Translations under genes and position numbers: made by a program
Shown here: positions 52,062-61,811 of the stretch, one piece after another
Numbering within the stretch: the stretch's first letter is position 1
Layout: each line of letters starts with the position of its first letter
Source: Bradyrhizobium lablabi
Lineage (GTDB): Bacteria > Pseudomonadota > Alphaproteobacteria > Rhizobiales > Xanthobacteraceae
NCBI RefSeq assembly: GCF_018131005.1
Contig: NZ_JAFCJK010000012.1
Coordinates: 62,001 to 126,000, forward strand
Length of the DNA stretch: 64,000 bases
Direction: 5' to 3'
The notes under the pieces: model-generated
What the model was told of the DNA's origin: nothing
The model's input: the letters and a program-made list of their open reading frames with translations, nothing else
The model's database searches: none

Positions 52062-53288
52062 ATGAGCAAGACCACTCGGTTCGATTATGGCTGGGTCGTC
52101 GTCGGCGCGGGGGCACTGATGACGTGCGTCGGCTTCGGCACGATGCTTTCGCTGGCCGTATTCCTGCAGCCGATTTCGGAAGCGATGGGTTGGTCGCGCG
52201 CGGGCGTATCGGCGGCGGCGACGCTGAATTTCCTGTGCATGGGTTTTGCAGCGTTCCTTTGGGGCACGCTGTCCGACCGGTTCGGCACGCGCATGGTGGT
52301 GCTTGCGGGCAGCCTGCTGCTCGGTCTTGGCCTTGTGACCGCGAGTCAGGCCGCGAGCCTGTGGCAGTTCCAGCTTTACTTTGGCGCGCTGATCGGCGTT
52401 GCCGCCGGCAGCTTCTATGCGCCGATGATGGCGCTTGCGAGCGCGTGGATCGACAGGCATCGCAGCCTCGCCGTGGCATTGGTCTCCGCCGGTATGGGCG
52501 TGTCGCCACTGACGGTCGCACCGTCGGCAAGCTGGCTGATCACGGCCTATGACTGGCGCACCGCGATGCTCGTGATCGGCATCGCGGCGTGGGCATTGTT
52601 GATCCCGGCCTGCTTCCTGGTGCGCCCGGCACCGCAAGGAACGAACGTCGCGGGCGCGACCGCCGCCGGCGCGCCGGAAACCGAATGGACCGTTGCGCAG
52701 GCGCTGCGCACACCGCAATTCATCACGCTCGCGGCGGCGCATTTCGCCTGCTGCGCGGCGCATTCCGGCCCGATCTTCCACATGGTGTCTTACGCCATGA
52801 TCTGCGGCATCGCGCCGTTGACCGCGGTCACGGTCTATAGCCTTGCCGGCTTCTCCGGGCTCGGCGGCCGTCTCCTGCTCGGCGCGCTGGCGGATCGTCT
52901 CGGCGCCAAGCCGGTGCTGGTGGGCGGTCTATTCGTGCAGGCGCTGTGCATCGCGACCTATCTTGTCGTGGCGCAGCTTGGCGAGTTTTACGCGCTGTCG
53001 ATCGTATTCGGCCTCGCCTATGGCGGCGTGATGCCGCTCTATGCCGTGCTGGTGCGCGAGTTCTTCGGCGCGCGCATCATGGGCACCGTGTTCGGCGCGG
53101 TGTCGGCCTTTGCGAGCCTCGGCATGGCGCTCGGTCCGTGGGCCGGAGGCCTCGTGTTCGACATCTCCCACGGATACACGTGGCTGCATGCCGGTTCCTT
53201 TGCCATCGGCCTTGCCGCGGTCGCAGTGGCGCTGAGTTTTCCATCGAAACGCCAGCAATCGCTCGATCTTGGCCGCGCGGCCGCCTGA
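52062..53288 (+). CDS. MFS transporter
   Basis: 408-residue polytopic protein with about twelve hydrophobic segments. GTLSDRFGTRMVVLAGSLLL is the MFS signature loop between helices 2 and 3, and GALADRLGAKPVLVGGLF its repeat in the second half. WVVVGAGALMTCVGFGTMLS and the family-like VFLQPISEAMGWSRAGVS suggest the oxalate/formate antiporter-like or monocarboxylate subgroup. Start ATG 52062 after GAGGAAACGC. It is followed by a flavin-dependent oxidoreductase gene in the same direction, so the two may take up and oxidise one compound; substrate unknown. Confidence 0.88.
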   Translation: MSKTTRFDYGWVVVGAGALMTCVGFGTMLSLAVFLQPISEAMGWSRAGVSAAATLNFLCMGFAAFLWGTLSDRFGTRMVVLAGSLLLGLGLVTASQAASLWQFQLYFGALIGVAAGSFYAPMMALASAWIDRHRSLAVALVSAGMGVSPLTVAPSASWLITAYDWRTAMLVIGIAAWALLIPACFLVRPAPQGTNVAGATAAGAPETEWTVAQALRTPQFITLAAAHFACCAAHSGPIFHMVSYAMICGIAPLTAVTVYSLAGFSGLGGRLLLGALADRLGAKPVLVGGLFVQALCIATYLVVAQLGEFYALSIVFGLAYGGVMPLYAVLVREFFGARIMGTVFGAVSAFASLGMALGPWAGGLVFDISHGYTWLHAGSFAIGLAAVAVALSFPSKRQQSLDLGRAAA

Positions 53289-53420
53289 CGCGGTTTGCAA
53301 GCTTGCGCGCAAGGTGGATGGCTGATCTGCAACGGCGGTATCCCACCTTGCCCTCCCTTCCCGGATAGGCCACCATCCCCCGCCCGCACAACAACAACGT
53401 GAAATGGGCAAAGGAAACGC

Positions 53421-54593
53421 ATGAACAGGCCTGAGGCTTTCAATCTCGTCGAACGGGCGCGCGCGCTACAGCCCCTCATCATCAGCGAAGCTGACGAGAT
53501 TGAACGGACGCGGCGGCTGACGCCGGCCGTCACCTCGGCGCTGGTCGAAAACGGGCTTTATCGCGCGCTGCTGCCGCGCAGCTTTGGCGGCGCCGAGGCG
53601 CCACTCGACATATTCATGCAGATGCAGGAGGAGATCGCCAAGGCCGACGCCTCGACTGCCTGGTGCCTCGGCCAGTGCAGCGTCTGCGCCATGACCGCGG
53701 CCTATCTTGCGCCGGAGGCCGCCAACGAGATCTTCAACTCGCCGCCCGGCATTCTGGCCTGGGGCGCAATCGCGCATGAGGTTCGCGCCGAGCCTGGCGG
53801 TTACCGTGCGAGCGCGCGCTGGGATTTCGCATCCGGCTCGCGGCAGGCGAGTTGGCTCGGCGCCCATGTCCGCGTCGTCGAGGCCGACGGCACGCCGCGC
53901 AAGAAGCCGGATGGCTCGCCGGAAATTCGCACCATCCTGTTCCCGGTGACATCGGCCACGATGCACGACGTCTGGGACGTGATCGGGCTGAAGGGCACCG
54001 GGACGGATTCCTACTCGGTCGAGAACCTCTTCATACCGGAGACGTTCGCGGCGCTGCGCGACGACCCCGCAGCATTGTGCGAGTCAGGACCGCTCTACAA
54101 GCTCTCAACCAACATGGTGTTCAGCATGGGCTTTGCCGCGACCTCGCTCGGCGTCGCGCGTGCCACGCTGGATGCAGTCACGGAGCTTGCGCGCGGCAAG
54201 ACGCCCCAGGGGCTCAAGGCAATGCGCGACAACAATGCCGTGCAGGGCCTGATCGGCCGCACCGAGGCCAGCCTGCGCGCCGCGCGGGCCTACCTTTACA
54301 GCACGGCGAACGACGTCTGGAGCAACCTGTCGCGCGGCGATTCCCTCACCGAGGCCGATCGCGTGGCGATCCGCATCGCCTCGACCTGGACCATTCACCA
54401 GTCGGCCTCGGTGGTTGACACCGCCTATCACATGGCAGGCGCGACCGCGGTATTCGCGAAGAATCCCTTTGAACGACGGTTCCGTGACATGCACGCGATC
54501 GCACAACAGATCCAGGCGCGCGACACGCAGTATGAAGACGCCGGCAAGGCGATCCTTTCGGCTGATCTGAGCGCGCCGCCATCGGCGCGATAG
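53421..54593 (+). CDS. Acyl-CoA dehydrogenase-fold flavin-dependent monooxygenase/oxidoreductase
   Basis: 390-residue protein. The N-terminal helical domain (ALVENGLYRALLPRSFGGAEAPLDIFMQMQEEIAKADASTAWCLGQ split over about 40-85), the beta domain (GILAWGAIAHEVRAE, YRASARWDFASG) and the C-terminal helical domain (HQSASVVDTAYHMAGATAVFAKNPFERRFRDMHAIAQQIQ) match group D flavin monooxygenases such as HpaH/HsaA rather than true acyl-CoA dehydrogenases; the catalytic Glu of the latter is not evident. Substrate is probably an aromatic or sulfur compound. ATG 53421 has AAGGAAACGC before it. Confidence 0.8.
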   Translation: MNRPEAFNLVERARALQPLIISEADEIERTRRLTPAVTSALVENGLYRALLPRSFGGAEAPLDIFMQMQEEIAKADASTAWCLGQCSVCAMTAAYLAPEAANEIFNSPPGILAWGAIAHEVRAEPGGYRASARWDFASGSRQASWLGAHVRVVEADGTPRKKPDGSPEIRTILFPVTSATMHDVWDVIGLKGTGTDSYSVENLFIPETFAALRDDPAALCESGPLYKLSTNMVFSMGFAATSLGVARATLDAVTELARGKTPQGLKAMRDNNAVQGLIGRTEASLRAARAYLYSTANDVWSNLSRGDSLTEADRVAIRIASTWTIHQSASVVDTAYHMAGATAVFAKNPFERRFRDMHAIAQQIQARDTQYEDAGKAILSADLSAPPSAR

Positions 54594-54721
54594 AGTTTGC
54601 CATGCAATCGAACCGGAGCTGCCCTGCGTCAGCAGACCAATCTGCGGGCCGGCATGTCCGGTGTTGTTAAGCATTTTCTGCAATTTTCGGAGAAAGCCGC
54701 TCGTGGAGTTCTCCGTTTACC

Positions 54722-56689
54722 ATGCTCAAGACCAGATCGATCGCCGCCCGCCTGATCCTCGCCATTTCACTAACCGTCGCGGCCGCCTGTGCCGTCCTCG
54801 GCGGCTTCTCGGTCGCCCAGCAGCGCGAACTGACGCGGCTCGCGCTCGATCAGCAGCTCAAGCTGCAATATGACAGTGTGACCGCCGCGATCGACTATGA
54901 GGGGCGCACGGCGCTGGCGGTCTCCGCCGCGATCGCCGCGCTGCCGCCGGTCGGCGACGCCGTCGCCAAGGGCGATCGCGACGGCCTCGGCGCGCTGCTC
55001 AGCGGGACCATGGAGTCGGTGAAGGCCCAGGGAATTCCACTGATTACGTTCTGGCAGCCGCCCGCAATCGCCTTTTACCGCGCCCACGCCCCGAAGGTCT
55101 TCGGCGAGGACGCCTCCGCGCGACGCACCACCGTGGTGGAATCGCTGAAGAGCGGCAAGCCGATCGTCGGCGTCGAACCCGGCCGCGAGGCGCTCTCGAT
55201 CTTCGGCATGACGCCGATCATGCGTGACGGCAAGAGCATCGCCAATGTCGATGTCGGCGCGGCCTTCGGCAGGGAATTCGTCGAGCGCGCCAAGAAACGC
55301 TTCGGCATCGACCTCGCGGTGCACTCGTTCGACGGTAAGGCCTTCAGGCGGCTGTCATCGACCTATGGTGACGGCGAACTCGTCACGGCGGATGAACTCA
55401 GGGGCGTGATCGACGGCCCTCCGTTGCGCCGTGACACCGAACTCAACGGTCATCCGAGTGCGGTCTATGTCGGACAGATCAAGAACTATGCGGGGCAGCC
55501 GGTCGGCGTGCTCGAGATCATCAAGGACACGACCGAATATGAGGCGGCGGCAGCAAGCGCGCAGCGCCACCTCATCCTCGGCACCGCGGTGATCCTCGCG
55601 CTCGCGGTGCTGCTCGCCTTCCTGCTCGGCCGCGGCCTGTCGCGGCCGCTGGCCGCGATCACGGCGGTGATGAACCGCCTCTCCGCCGGCGACACCAGCA
55701 TCACGATTCCCGGCAGCGATCGCCGTGACGAGCTCGGCACCATGGCCAAGGCGGTCGACGTGTTCCGCCGCAGCATGATCGAGGCGGGTAGCCTGCGCAC
55801 CGCGCAGGAAGCGGACAAGGCGAAGGCCGAAGCCGAGAAGCAGGCGCTGCAGCGGCAGATGGCCGACCGCTTCGAGGCCGACGTCAACGGCATGGTCGCC
55901 GCGGTCGCCCGCGCGACGCAGGACATGGAGCGCGCCGCCGGCGACATCACCGCGAGCGTCAACGGTACCTCCGTGGAGGCTGCGGCCGCGGCCGCCGCCT
56001 CCGAACAGGCCTCGACCAGCGTCAGCACGGTTGCCGCCGCAACCGAGGAGCTCGCCTCCTCGGTGTCCGAGATCGGCCGGCAGGTCACGCATTCGAGCCG
56101 GGTCGCGGACAACGCCGTGGTCAAGGCACAGGAGACCACCCAGATGGTCGAAAGCCTCGCCTCCGCGGCCGAGAAGATCGGCGACGTCCTGCGCCTGATC
56201 AGCGAAATCGCGAGCCAGACCAACCTTCTGGCGCTCAATGCCACGATCGAGGCGGCGCGTGCCGGCGAGGCCGGCCGCGGCTTCGCCGTGGTCGCCGCCG
56301 AGGTGAAGGGACTTGCGAGCCAGACCGCGAAGGCGACCGAGGAGATCGCGGGACACGTCTCCGCGATCCAGACGGCGACCGGCGATTGCGTCATCGCGAT
56401 CGGCGGCATCAGCGATACGATCCGCGAGATCAGCGGAATCGCGACCACGATCGCGGCCGCCGTCGAGGAACAGGATTCAGCGACGCGCGAGATCGCGCGC
56501 AGCGTGCAGCAGGCCTCCGCCGGCACCAGCCAGGTGTCGAACAACGTCGCCGGCGCGAGCCGCGCCGCGGACCAATCCCGCGCGCTGGCAGGCAACGTCC
56601 TGGCCGTTTCCGGCGAGCTTGGCCAGCAGGCAAGCGCCTTGATGCAGAGCGTGGATACCTTCCTCGCCGGGCTGCGCAACGCGGCTTAG
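54722..56689 (+). CDS. Methyl-accepting chemotaxis protein
   Basis: 655-residue chemoreceptor. Two membrane helices (ILAISLTVAAACAVLGGF near 12-30 and LILGTAVILALAVLLAFLLG about 282-301) flank a periplasmic Cache-like sensor domain (about 35-278). A HAMP domain (SRPLAAITAVMNRLSAGDTS) follows. The signalling domain has the conserved tip ISEIASQTNLLALNATIEAARAGEAGRGFAVVAAEVK spread over about 493-530. Glu/Gln-rich helices may be methylated. There is no C-terminal CheR-binding pentapeptide. Start ATG 54722. No che genes adjacent; ligand unknown. Confidence 0.93.
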   Translation: MLKTRSIAARLILAISLTVAAACAVLGGFSVAQQRELTRLALDQQLKLQYDSVTAAIDYEGRTALAVSAAIAALPPVGDAVAKGDRDGLGALLSGTMESVKAQGIPLITFWQPPAIAFYRAHAPKVFGEDASARRTTVVESLKSGKPIVGVEPGREALSIFGMTPIMRDGKSIANVDVGAAFGREFVERAKKRFGIDLAVHSFDGKAFRRLSSTYGDGELVTADELRGVIDGPPLRRDTELNGHPSAVYVGQIKNYAGQPVGVLEIIKDTTEYEAAAASAQRHLILGTAVILALAVLLAFLLGRGLSRPLAAITAVMNRLSAGDTSITIPGSDRRDELGTMAKAVDVFRRSMIEAGSLRTAQEADKAKAEAEKQALQRQMADRFEADVNGMVAAVARATQDMERAAGDITASVNGTSVEAAAAAAASEQASTSVSTVAAATEELASSVSEIGRQVTHSSRVADNAVVKAQETTQMVESLASAAEKIGDVLRLISEIASQTNLLALNATIEAARAGEAGRGFAVVAAEVKGLASQTAKATEEIAGHVSAIQTATGDCVIAIGGISDTIREISGIATTIAAAVEEQDSATREIARSVQQASAGTSQVSNNVAGASRAADQSRALAGNVLAVSGELGQQASALMQSVDTFLAGLRNAA

Positions 56690-56733
56690 AGGTGGAAATC
56701 AGCCTTCCGAAAAGGTCAAGCCTAATCGATGAG

Positions 56734-56767
56734 ATCATGATGCGTTTCTGTAGAGTCGCATCATGAT
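56734..56767. terminator. Perfect 11-bp inverted repeat after the chemoreceptor gene
   Basis: ATCATGATGCG (56734-56744), 12-base loop, exact complement (56757-56767). It lies 45 bases after the stop. The preceding GATGAG context also occurs near 46530, so this is probably a dispersed repeat that may double as a terminator. Confidence 0.55.
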
Positions 56768-56855
56768 GTAGGTCACGGCGCGTGGGTCAGTCTGTGCGGG
56801 CTTTCGCCTGACCAGCGGTTGGCCTATCTTCCCTCCTGCCCTCGCGGAGTCCGCC

Positions 56856-57311
56856 ATGCCCCAGCAGGCAAGACGCAGCAATGTGACAGGAACGAGCAAC
56901 CTGGAGCGCGGAGAGGCGTTCTTCGGAGCCTATCCCGCGCCGGTCAAGGCCAAGCTGCTCGCACTGCGCCGTCTCATCTTCGACACCGCGAAAGCGACCA
57001 AGGGCGTAGGCGCCCTCGAGGAGACGCTGAAATGGGGACAGCCGAGCTACCTCACGCCGGAAACGGGAAGCGGCAGCACCATCCGGATCGATCAGGTGAA
57101 GCCGGCCACGGACCAATACGCGCTCTACTTTCATTGCCAGACCAATCTGGTCGAGACGTTTCGCGAGCTGTATCCCGAGCTGAGCTACAGCGGTAACCGC
57201 GCGATCCTGCTCAAGGTCGCCGACAGGCTCCCCGAGGCCGAGTTGCGCCACTGCGTGGCGCTGGCGCTGACCTATCACTTAAGGAAGCCGAAGGCGGGTC
57301 GCGCGACGTAA
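56856..57311 (+). CDS. DUF1801 (YdhG-like) protein
   Basis: 151 residues from ATG 56856. VKAKLLALRRLIFDTAKATKG, ETLKWGQPSYLTPETGSGSTIRID and YALYFHCQTNLVETFRELYPELSY match the DUF1801 frataxin-like fold. YSGNRAILLKVADRLPEAELRHCVALALTYH is the end region. Family function unknown. Convergent, with a one-base gap, with the next gene. Confidence 0.82.
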   Translation: MPQQARRSNVTGTSNLERGEAFFGAYPAPVKAKLLALRRLIFDTAKATKGVGALEETLKWGQPSYLTPETGSGSTIRIDQVKPATDQYALYFHCQTNLVETFRELYPELSYSGNRAILLKVADRLPEAELRHCVALALTYHLRKPKAGRAT

Positions 57312-57312
57312 C

Positions 57313-59535
57313 CTACGCCGCGTCCGCCGCCCCGCCGCGCTGCGCCCTCAGCAGGCTGACAACGTCGGCATTCGGCCGCGCGCGGCTGAACAGGAAGCCC
57401 TGGGCCTCATGGCAGCCTTCGGTGCGCAGACAGCTCAATTCGGCCTCGGTCTCGACGCCTTCAGCGGTGATCGTCACGCCAAGGCCGATGCCGAGGCTGA
57501 TGATCGAACGGACGATCGCCTGGGCATCGCGGTTGGAGCCGAGGTCGCGCACGAAGGACCGATCGATCTTGATCTTGTCGAACGGAAAGCTGCGGAGGTA
57601 GCTCAGGCTCGAATAGCCAGTGCCGAAGTCGTCCATCGAGATGTGCACACCGAGAGCGCGCAGCGCGTGCAGCGTGGCCAGCACCTTGCTGCTCTTCTCC
57701 AGCAGCAGCGTCTCGGTGATCTCGAGCTCGAGCCGCCGCGGCGGCAGGCCGGATTGCTTCAACGCGTCGGTGACGAGCGTCAGCAAATTGCCGGCGCGGA
57801 ATTGCAGCGGCGAGAGATTGACCGCAACGCGAACGTCGTCCGGCCACTGTGCCGCGTCCAGACAGGCGCAGCGCAGCATCAGTCCGCCAAGCGGGTTGAT
57901 GAGGCCGGTTTCTTCGGCGACCGGAATGAACTCACCGGGCGAGATCATGCCGCGCTCCGGATGCAGCCAGCGCACCAGGGCCTCAAACCCGGTAATGTGG
58001 CCGCTCGTGAGATCGACCAGCGGCTGGTAGTACGGCCGGAGGTCCTCATTATGGATCGCATCACGCAGATCGACCTCGATCTTGCGGCGGCTCTGGGCGC
58101 GTGCGTCCATCTCCGCCTCGAAGAACGAGAAGGTGCCACGGAACTCGCTCTTGGCGCGCGACAGCGCCATATCGGCGCTCTTCAAGAGCTTCTCCGAATC
58201 CTCGCCGTCGCCGGGCGACATCGCAATTCCGATGCTGGCGCCGATCGTTACCGAATGGCCGTCGAGCAGATAGGGCTCGCCGATCACCTCGAGGATGCGC
58301 TTGGCGAGCAGCGCGGCGTCCTCGGGCCGTGCGATCCCGCATTGCACGATCGTGAACTCGTCGGAGTTGAGGCGGGCCAGCGCGTCGTCCTCGCGCAAGG
58401 TCGAGCGCAACCGCTTTGCAACGTGGCGCAGCAACTTATCGCCGACGCCATGGCCGAGCGTGTCGTTGACCGCCTTGAAACTGTCGAGCCCGAGCATCAG
58501 CACCGCGACCTTGTCCAAGCTGCGGCGCGTGTGCAGCAGCATCTCGTCCATCCTCTGGCGCAACAGATTTCGGTTCGGCAACCCGGTCAGACCGTCATGC
58601 TGGGCCATGAAGGCAAGCCGCGCCTCGGCTCGTTTGCGCTCGGTCATGTCCATCAAAGCGAGCATCATCGCCGGCTGATTGCCATACATCAACTGGCGCG
58701 AATAGATCGCGAGATCGATCAGCGTTCCGTCGGCGCGCACATGCTTCCAGGTCCGCGCCGCCTGCTCGTCGCTGCTGCGCCCGGCGGCCCATGGCAGTTC
58801 CGTATCGAACGCCTGCAGGCTCTTGATCGTCAGCCTCTCGAAATCGGCGCGGACGTAGCCGTAATGGGCGATTGCCGCATCGTTGACGCCGAGGATGCGC
58901 TCCCCGTCGAGCGCGCACAGAATCATCGGCACCGGGTTGCCGTCGAACAAAAGGCGGAACGACGCCTCGCGTTGCTTCAATTCGGTGATGTCGACCCGGA
59001 GCCCGACGATGCCGCCATCCGAGGTCAGCCGCTCTTCGATCAGAATGACGCGGCCGTCCGCCAGCGTCTGCTCATGCCGTTCGCCTGGCTGATAAAGCTT
59101 CTTGAGCCGTTCGGCGATCCATTCCTCCTCGCGGCCCTTGGCCTCGGGATAGTCGCCGCGCTCGACGCCGATCCGGATGGTGTCCTGCAGGCGCGCGCCG
59201 TGCTCGAACAGATCGGAACTGCGCTTGTAGATTTCTGCGTATTTCTTGTTCCAGAGGATGTAGCGGCCGTCGGCATCCAGGAACACGATGCCCTGCGGCA
59301 GGATATCGATTGCTTCGCGGAGTCTCTCATGGGACTTGCGGGCCTCCGCAATCGCCGCCTCGGCCTCGGCGCGCCGGCGTACCATTTCGCCAATCGCACC
59401 AGCGGCTCGGCGCGAATCGCTTGCCAGTTTCGGCACGGCCTTGGCCGACTGGCCCGGACGACGGGACTCGGCGGCCCGCTTCGGTTGCTTGATTTTCTTT
59501 GGCCGTATTGCCGGCATCGCACGCCTCACGCGCAT
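57313..59535 (-). CDS. PAS-PAS-GGDEF-EAL protein, probable c-di-GMP phosphodiesterase
   Basis: 740-residue soluble protein. A basic N-terminus and short coiled coil are followed by two PAS domains (about 75-190 with GIVFLDADGRYILWNKKYAEIYKR; 190-310 with LLFDGNPVPMILCALDGERILGVNDAAIAHYGY). The GGDEF domain (about 320-480) reads ARLNSDEFTIV where active cyclases have GGDEF, so cyclase activity is doubtful. The EAL domain has EALVRW, the Asn of VAVNLSPLQF, LELEITETLLL, MDDFGTGYSSL, KIDRSFV and AEGVETE, all the metal and catalytic residues expected of an active phosphodiesterase. The degenerate GGDEF may bind GTP to tune the EAL domain. Start uncertain between several Met near 59535. Confidence 0.92.
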   Translation of the reverse strand: MRVRRAMPAIRPKKIKQPKRAAESRRPGQSAKAVPKLASDSRRAAGAIGEMVRRRAEAEAAIAEARKSHERLREAIDILPQGIVFLDADGRYILWNKKYAEIYKRSSDLFEHGARLQDTIRIGVERGDYPEAKGREEEWIAERLKKLYQPGERHEQTLADGRVILIEERLTSDGGIVGLRVDITELKQREASFRLLFDGNPVPMILCALDGERILGVNDAAIAHYGYVRADFERLTIKSLQAFDTELPWAAGRSSDEQAARTWKHVRADGTLIDLAIYSRQLMYGNQPAMMLALMDMTERKRAEARLAFMAQHDGLTGLPNRNLLRQRMDEMLLHTRRSLDKVAVLMLGLDSFKAVNDTLGHGVGDKLLRHVAKRLRSTLREDDALARLNSDEFTIVQCGIARPEDAALLAKRILEVIGEPYLLDGHSVTIGASIGIAMSPGDGEDSEKLLKSADMALSRAKSEFRGTFSFFEAEMDARAQSRRKIEVDLRDAIHNEDLRPYYQPLVDLTSGHITGFEALVRWLHPERGMISPGEFIPVAEETGLINPLGGLMLRCACLDAAQWPDDVRVAVNLSPLQFRAGNLLTLVTDALKQSGLPPRRLELEITETLLLEKSSKVLATLHALRALGVHISMDDFGTGYSSLSYLRSFPFDKIKIDRSFVRDLGSNRDAQAIVRSIISLGIGLGVTITAEGVETEAELSCLRTEGCHEAQGFLFSRARPNADVVSLLRAQRGGAADAA

Positions 59536-59989
59536 TTTCAGTTTGGCGGTACTTCTGCGATAAGTGTCTGAAAAATTAGTGTCTATTGCCGTCCGCCCGG
59601 ACCGGGCGATGACCTGTCGGCTGCCCGATTAAGAGGCGCCTCTCCGCGCGGCGCGAGGCTCTGACGCGGTCCGCGCGACATCCATCGCACATTCGCACGG
59701 CAGACGCATCGCGGCATGGTGAGAATTCCGTAAACATGCGCGTGCTTGCACAATGAATGCGCGGATGAAGCGCCTCACGCACCAAAATTCGTCAGCGAAC
59801 AATGGGGTTATGGTGCGGTTAACGACACGACCCGTTTCGGGGTGCCTTCTAATTCGTGATCGCGCGGCACCCCAACGTGAGCAAGCAGGCGCGGGTCGAG
59901 TCCAGGCTGTGGGCGATCAACCGATTGCCATTGATGTGCGGCCCGTGCCCGGGAAATCCATGCTAGGCTCGTGTGGACAGAGTGATCCG
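59536..59989. other. Divergent intergenic region, no gene seen
   Basis: 454 bases between the GGDEF-EAL start and mepA. Frames within it lack ribosome-binding sites and family resemblance. It should contain both promoters. Confidence 0.5.
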
Positions 59990-60937
59990 ATGACACCCCG
60001 CCTGCTTCTGATCCCGCTTCTCGCAATCGTCTTCGTCGCCAGCGCGGCATCCGCGCGGGCGCAGGACAAGGGCTCGCTCAATCCCAAGCCGCTGCCGCCG
60101 CTCGCCAACCCGCACGATCCGAAGATCGCAGCCAAGGAGTTGTTCGCGCGCAAGGTGCTGCCGGCGGCGATGCCGACGCGTTCGATCGGCTCCTATGCCA
60201 AGGGCTGTCTCGCCGGCGCCGAGCAGATGCCGCTCAACGGCGAGACCTGGCAGGTGATGCGGCTGTCGCGCAATCGCTATTGGGGCCATCCAAACATGAT
60301 CGCGCTCTTGAAGCGGCTCGCCGCCAAGGCGCGCAAGGATGCAGGCTGGCCGGGCATCCTGGTCGGCGACATCGGCCAGCCGCGCGGCGGACCAGCGCTG
60401 AGCGGCCATGCCAGTCACCAGATAGGGCTCGATGCCGACATCTGGCTGACACCGATGCCGGATCGCAGATTGTCGCGCGAAGAACGCGAGGAGACGTCGG
60501 CAGTGATGATGGTACGTGACGACCGGCTCGATATCGATCCAAAAGTCTTCACGCCGAGTCATGTTCTCGTCATCAGAGACGCGGCACAGGAGCCGGCCGT
60601 GCAACGCATCTTCGTCAACGCCGCGATCAAGAAGGCGCTGTGCCGTGAAGCCACGGGCGACCGCAGCTGGCTGTCAAAGATCAGGCCGTGGTGGGGCCAT
60701 GACTACCACTTCCACATCCGCATGCGCTGCCCTGTGGGCAGCCCAGAATGCGAGGGGCAACGGTCGCAGTCGGAGGACGAAGGCTGCAAACCGGACGATC
60801 TTGCCTACTGGTTCAAGGATTCGGTGCTGCACCCGAAGCCCCCGCCGAAGCCGCCGAAACCGCGTCCGCCGATGACGCTCGCGCAGATGCCAGCCGCCTG
60901 CAAAACCGTGCTGAACGCGCCAGACGCTAGGCCGTAA
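59990..60937 (+). CDS. mepA: Penicillin-insensitive murein endopeptidase
   Basis: 315-residue periplasmic Zn peptidase of the MepA (M74) family, which cuts D-Ala-meso-DAP cross-links in peptidoglycan. Signal peptide RLLLIPLLAIVFVASAASARA. Metal and catalytic motifs: GGPALSGHASHQIGLDADIWL (His, His, Asp) and WWGHDYHFHIRMRCP (His pair). Conserved cysteines lie in KGCLAG, LCREA, RCP, PECEG and EGCKPD. The C-terminus is a Pro/Lys-rich stretch (HPKPPPKPPKPRPP) then a short tail. Start ATG 59990; longer frame from 59753 lacks a signal peptide. Confidence 0.93.
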   Translation: MTPRLLLIPLLAIVFVASAASARAQDKGSLNPKPLPPLANPHDPKIAAKELFARKVLPAAMPTRSIGSYAKGCLAGAEQMPLNGETWQVMRLSRNRYWGHPNMIALLKRLAAKARKDAGWPGILVGDIGQPRGGPALSGHASHQIGLDADIWLTPMPDRRLSREEREETSAVMMVRDDRLDIDPKVFTPSHVLVIRDAAQEPAVQRIFVNAAIKKALCREATGDRSWLSKIRPWWGHDYHFHIRMRCPVGSPECEGQRSQSEDEGCKPDDLAYWFKDSVLHPKPPPKPPKPRPPMTLAQMPAACKTVLNAPDARP

Positions 60938-60987
60938 CATCGTCGGGCCGCTATCCACGCCTTATCGGAATTGCTAGGGTACGGATC

Positions 60988-61006
60988 GTAGCGCCGTCAG
61001 CGCTAC
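60988..61006. promoter_or_regulatory. Small perfect inverted repeat upstream of the molbindin gene
   Basis: GTAGCGC CGTCA GCGCTAC, 7-bp arms with a 5-base centre, about 92 bases before the molbindin start. It could be an operator or a hairpin; it does not match the ModE box known from E. coli. Confidence 0.3.
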
Positions 61007-61097
61007 TTCCCGGGAACGATGATCTCCCGACACTTCAACTTAACGTCACATCTGCGCGAACAATTGCGCAGCAATGCAACAATTGCGAGGAGCCGTC

Positions 61098-61304
61098 ATG
61101 CGCATCAGTGCACGTAACCAGATCAAGGGCACCGTCGTCGAGGTGAAGAAGGGCGCGACCACTTCTCACGTTCGCGTCGATATCGGCGGCAATGTGATGA
61201 CATCGGCGATCACCAACGAGGCAGTTGACGACCTCGGTATCAAAGTGGGCGGCAAGGTCATCGTCGTCGTCAAGGCGTCGGACGTAATGATCGCGGTGGA
61301 CTAA
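61098..61304 (+). CDS. Molbindin (single Mop domain molybdate-binding protein)
   Basis: 68-residue protein. MRISARNQIKGTVVEVKKGAT and VRVDIGGNVMTSAITNEAVDDLGIKVG are the Mop/TOBE pattern; oligomers of such proteins bind and store molybdate. ATG 61098 follows GAGGAG; the longer frame from 61074 is less likely. Sits 0 bases before a small secreted-protein gene and close to modABC, which fits molybdate homeostasis. Confidence 0.9.
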   Translation: MRISARNQIKGTVVEVKKGATTSHVRVDIGGNVMTSAITNEAVDDLGIKVGGKVIVVVKASDVMIAVD

Positions 61305-61811
61305 GTGCGCAAACCGCTTCTCACCGCGTTGCTGCTGCTCGGTGCCGTCCCCGCCTTCGCCGCGGAAGAACCGAGCGGCTGCGACAAGTTCAAATGGCCG
61401 ATCGATCGCGAGCGCGCGGCGCTCACCGCGCCCGATCGCGCCAGGCTTGCATCGGGGAGCGAGCAGGCGGCGTTGCCGGCAACGGGCATCACGCTGGCGC
61501 TAGCTGCGCCGGCGGATGCCAAATTGCCGACGCCGCCTGAGCGCGCGCCGAAGGACGGCACCTTTGCCGGCTTCACCAGCTTCAAGACAGCGCCGAAGGC
61601 CGGGCTCTATACTGTCAGCCTGTCCGCCGGCGCCTGGGTCGATATGGTGCAGGGCGGACACTTCCTTAGGCCCAAGGCTTTCAGCGGCGCGACCGATTGC
61701 GACGGTATCCGCAAGACAATGAAATATGAGCTCTCCGCGAGCCCATTCGTGCTGCAGATCAGCGGCACCAGGGAAAATTCGATCTCAATCGCAATCCTGC
61801 CGACAGAGTAA
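61305..61811 (+). CDS. Secreted protein of unknown function in the mod cluster
   Basis: 168 residues from GTG 61305, immediately after the molbindin stop. Signal peptide RKPLLTALLLLGAVPAFA. The mature part has CDKFKWPIDRERAALTAPD, APKDGTFAGFTSFKTAPKAG, YTVSLSAGAWVDMVQGGHFL and SPFVLQISGTRENSISIAIL with two cysteines, and is predicted beta-rich. No family recognised. Tight linkage suggests coexpression with molbindin. Confidence 0.75.
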   Translation: MRKPLLTALLLLGAVPAFAAEEPSGCDKFKWPIDRERAALTAPDRARLASGSEQAALPATGITLALAAPADAKLPTPPERAPKDGTFAGFTSFKTAPKAGLYTVSLSAGAWVDMVQGGHFLRPKAFSGATDCDGIRKTMKYELSASPFVLQISGTRENSISIAILPTE

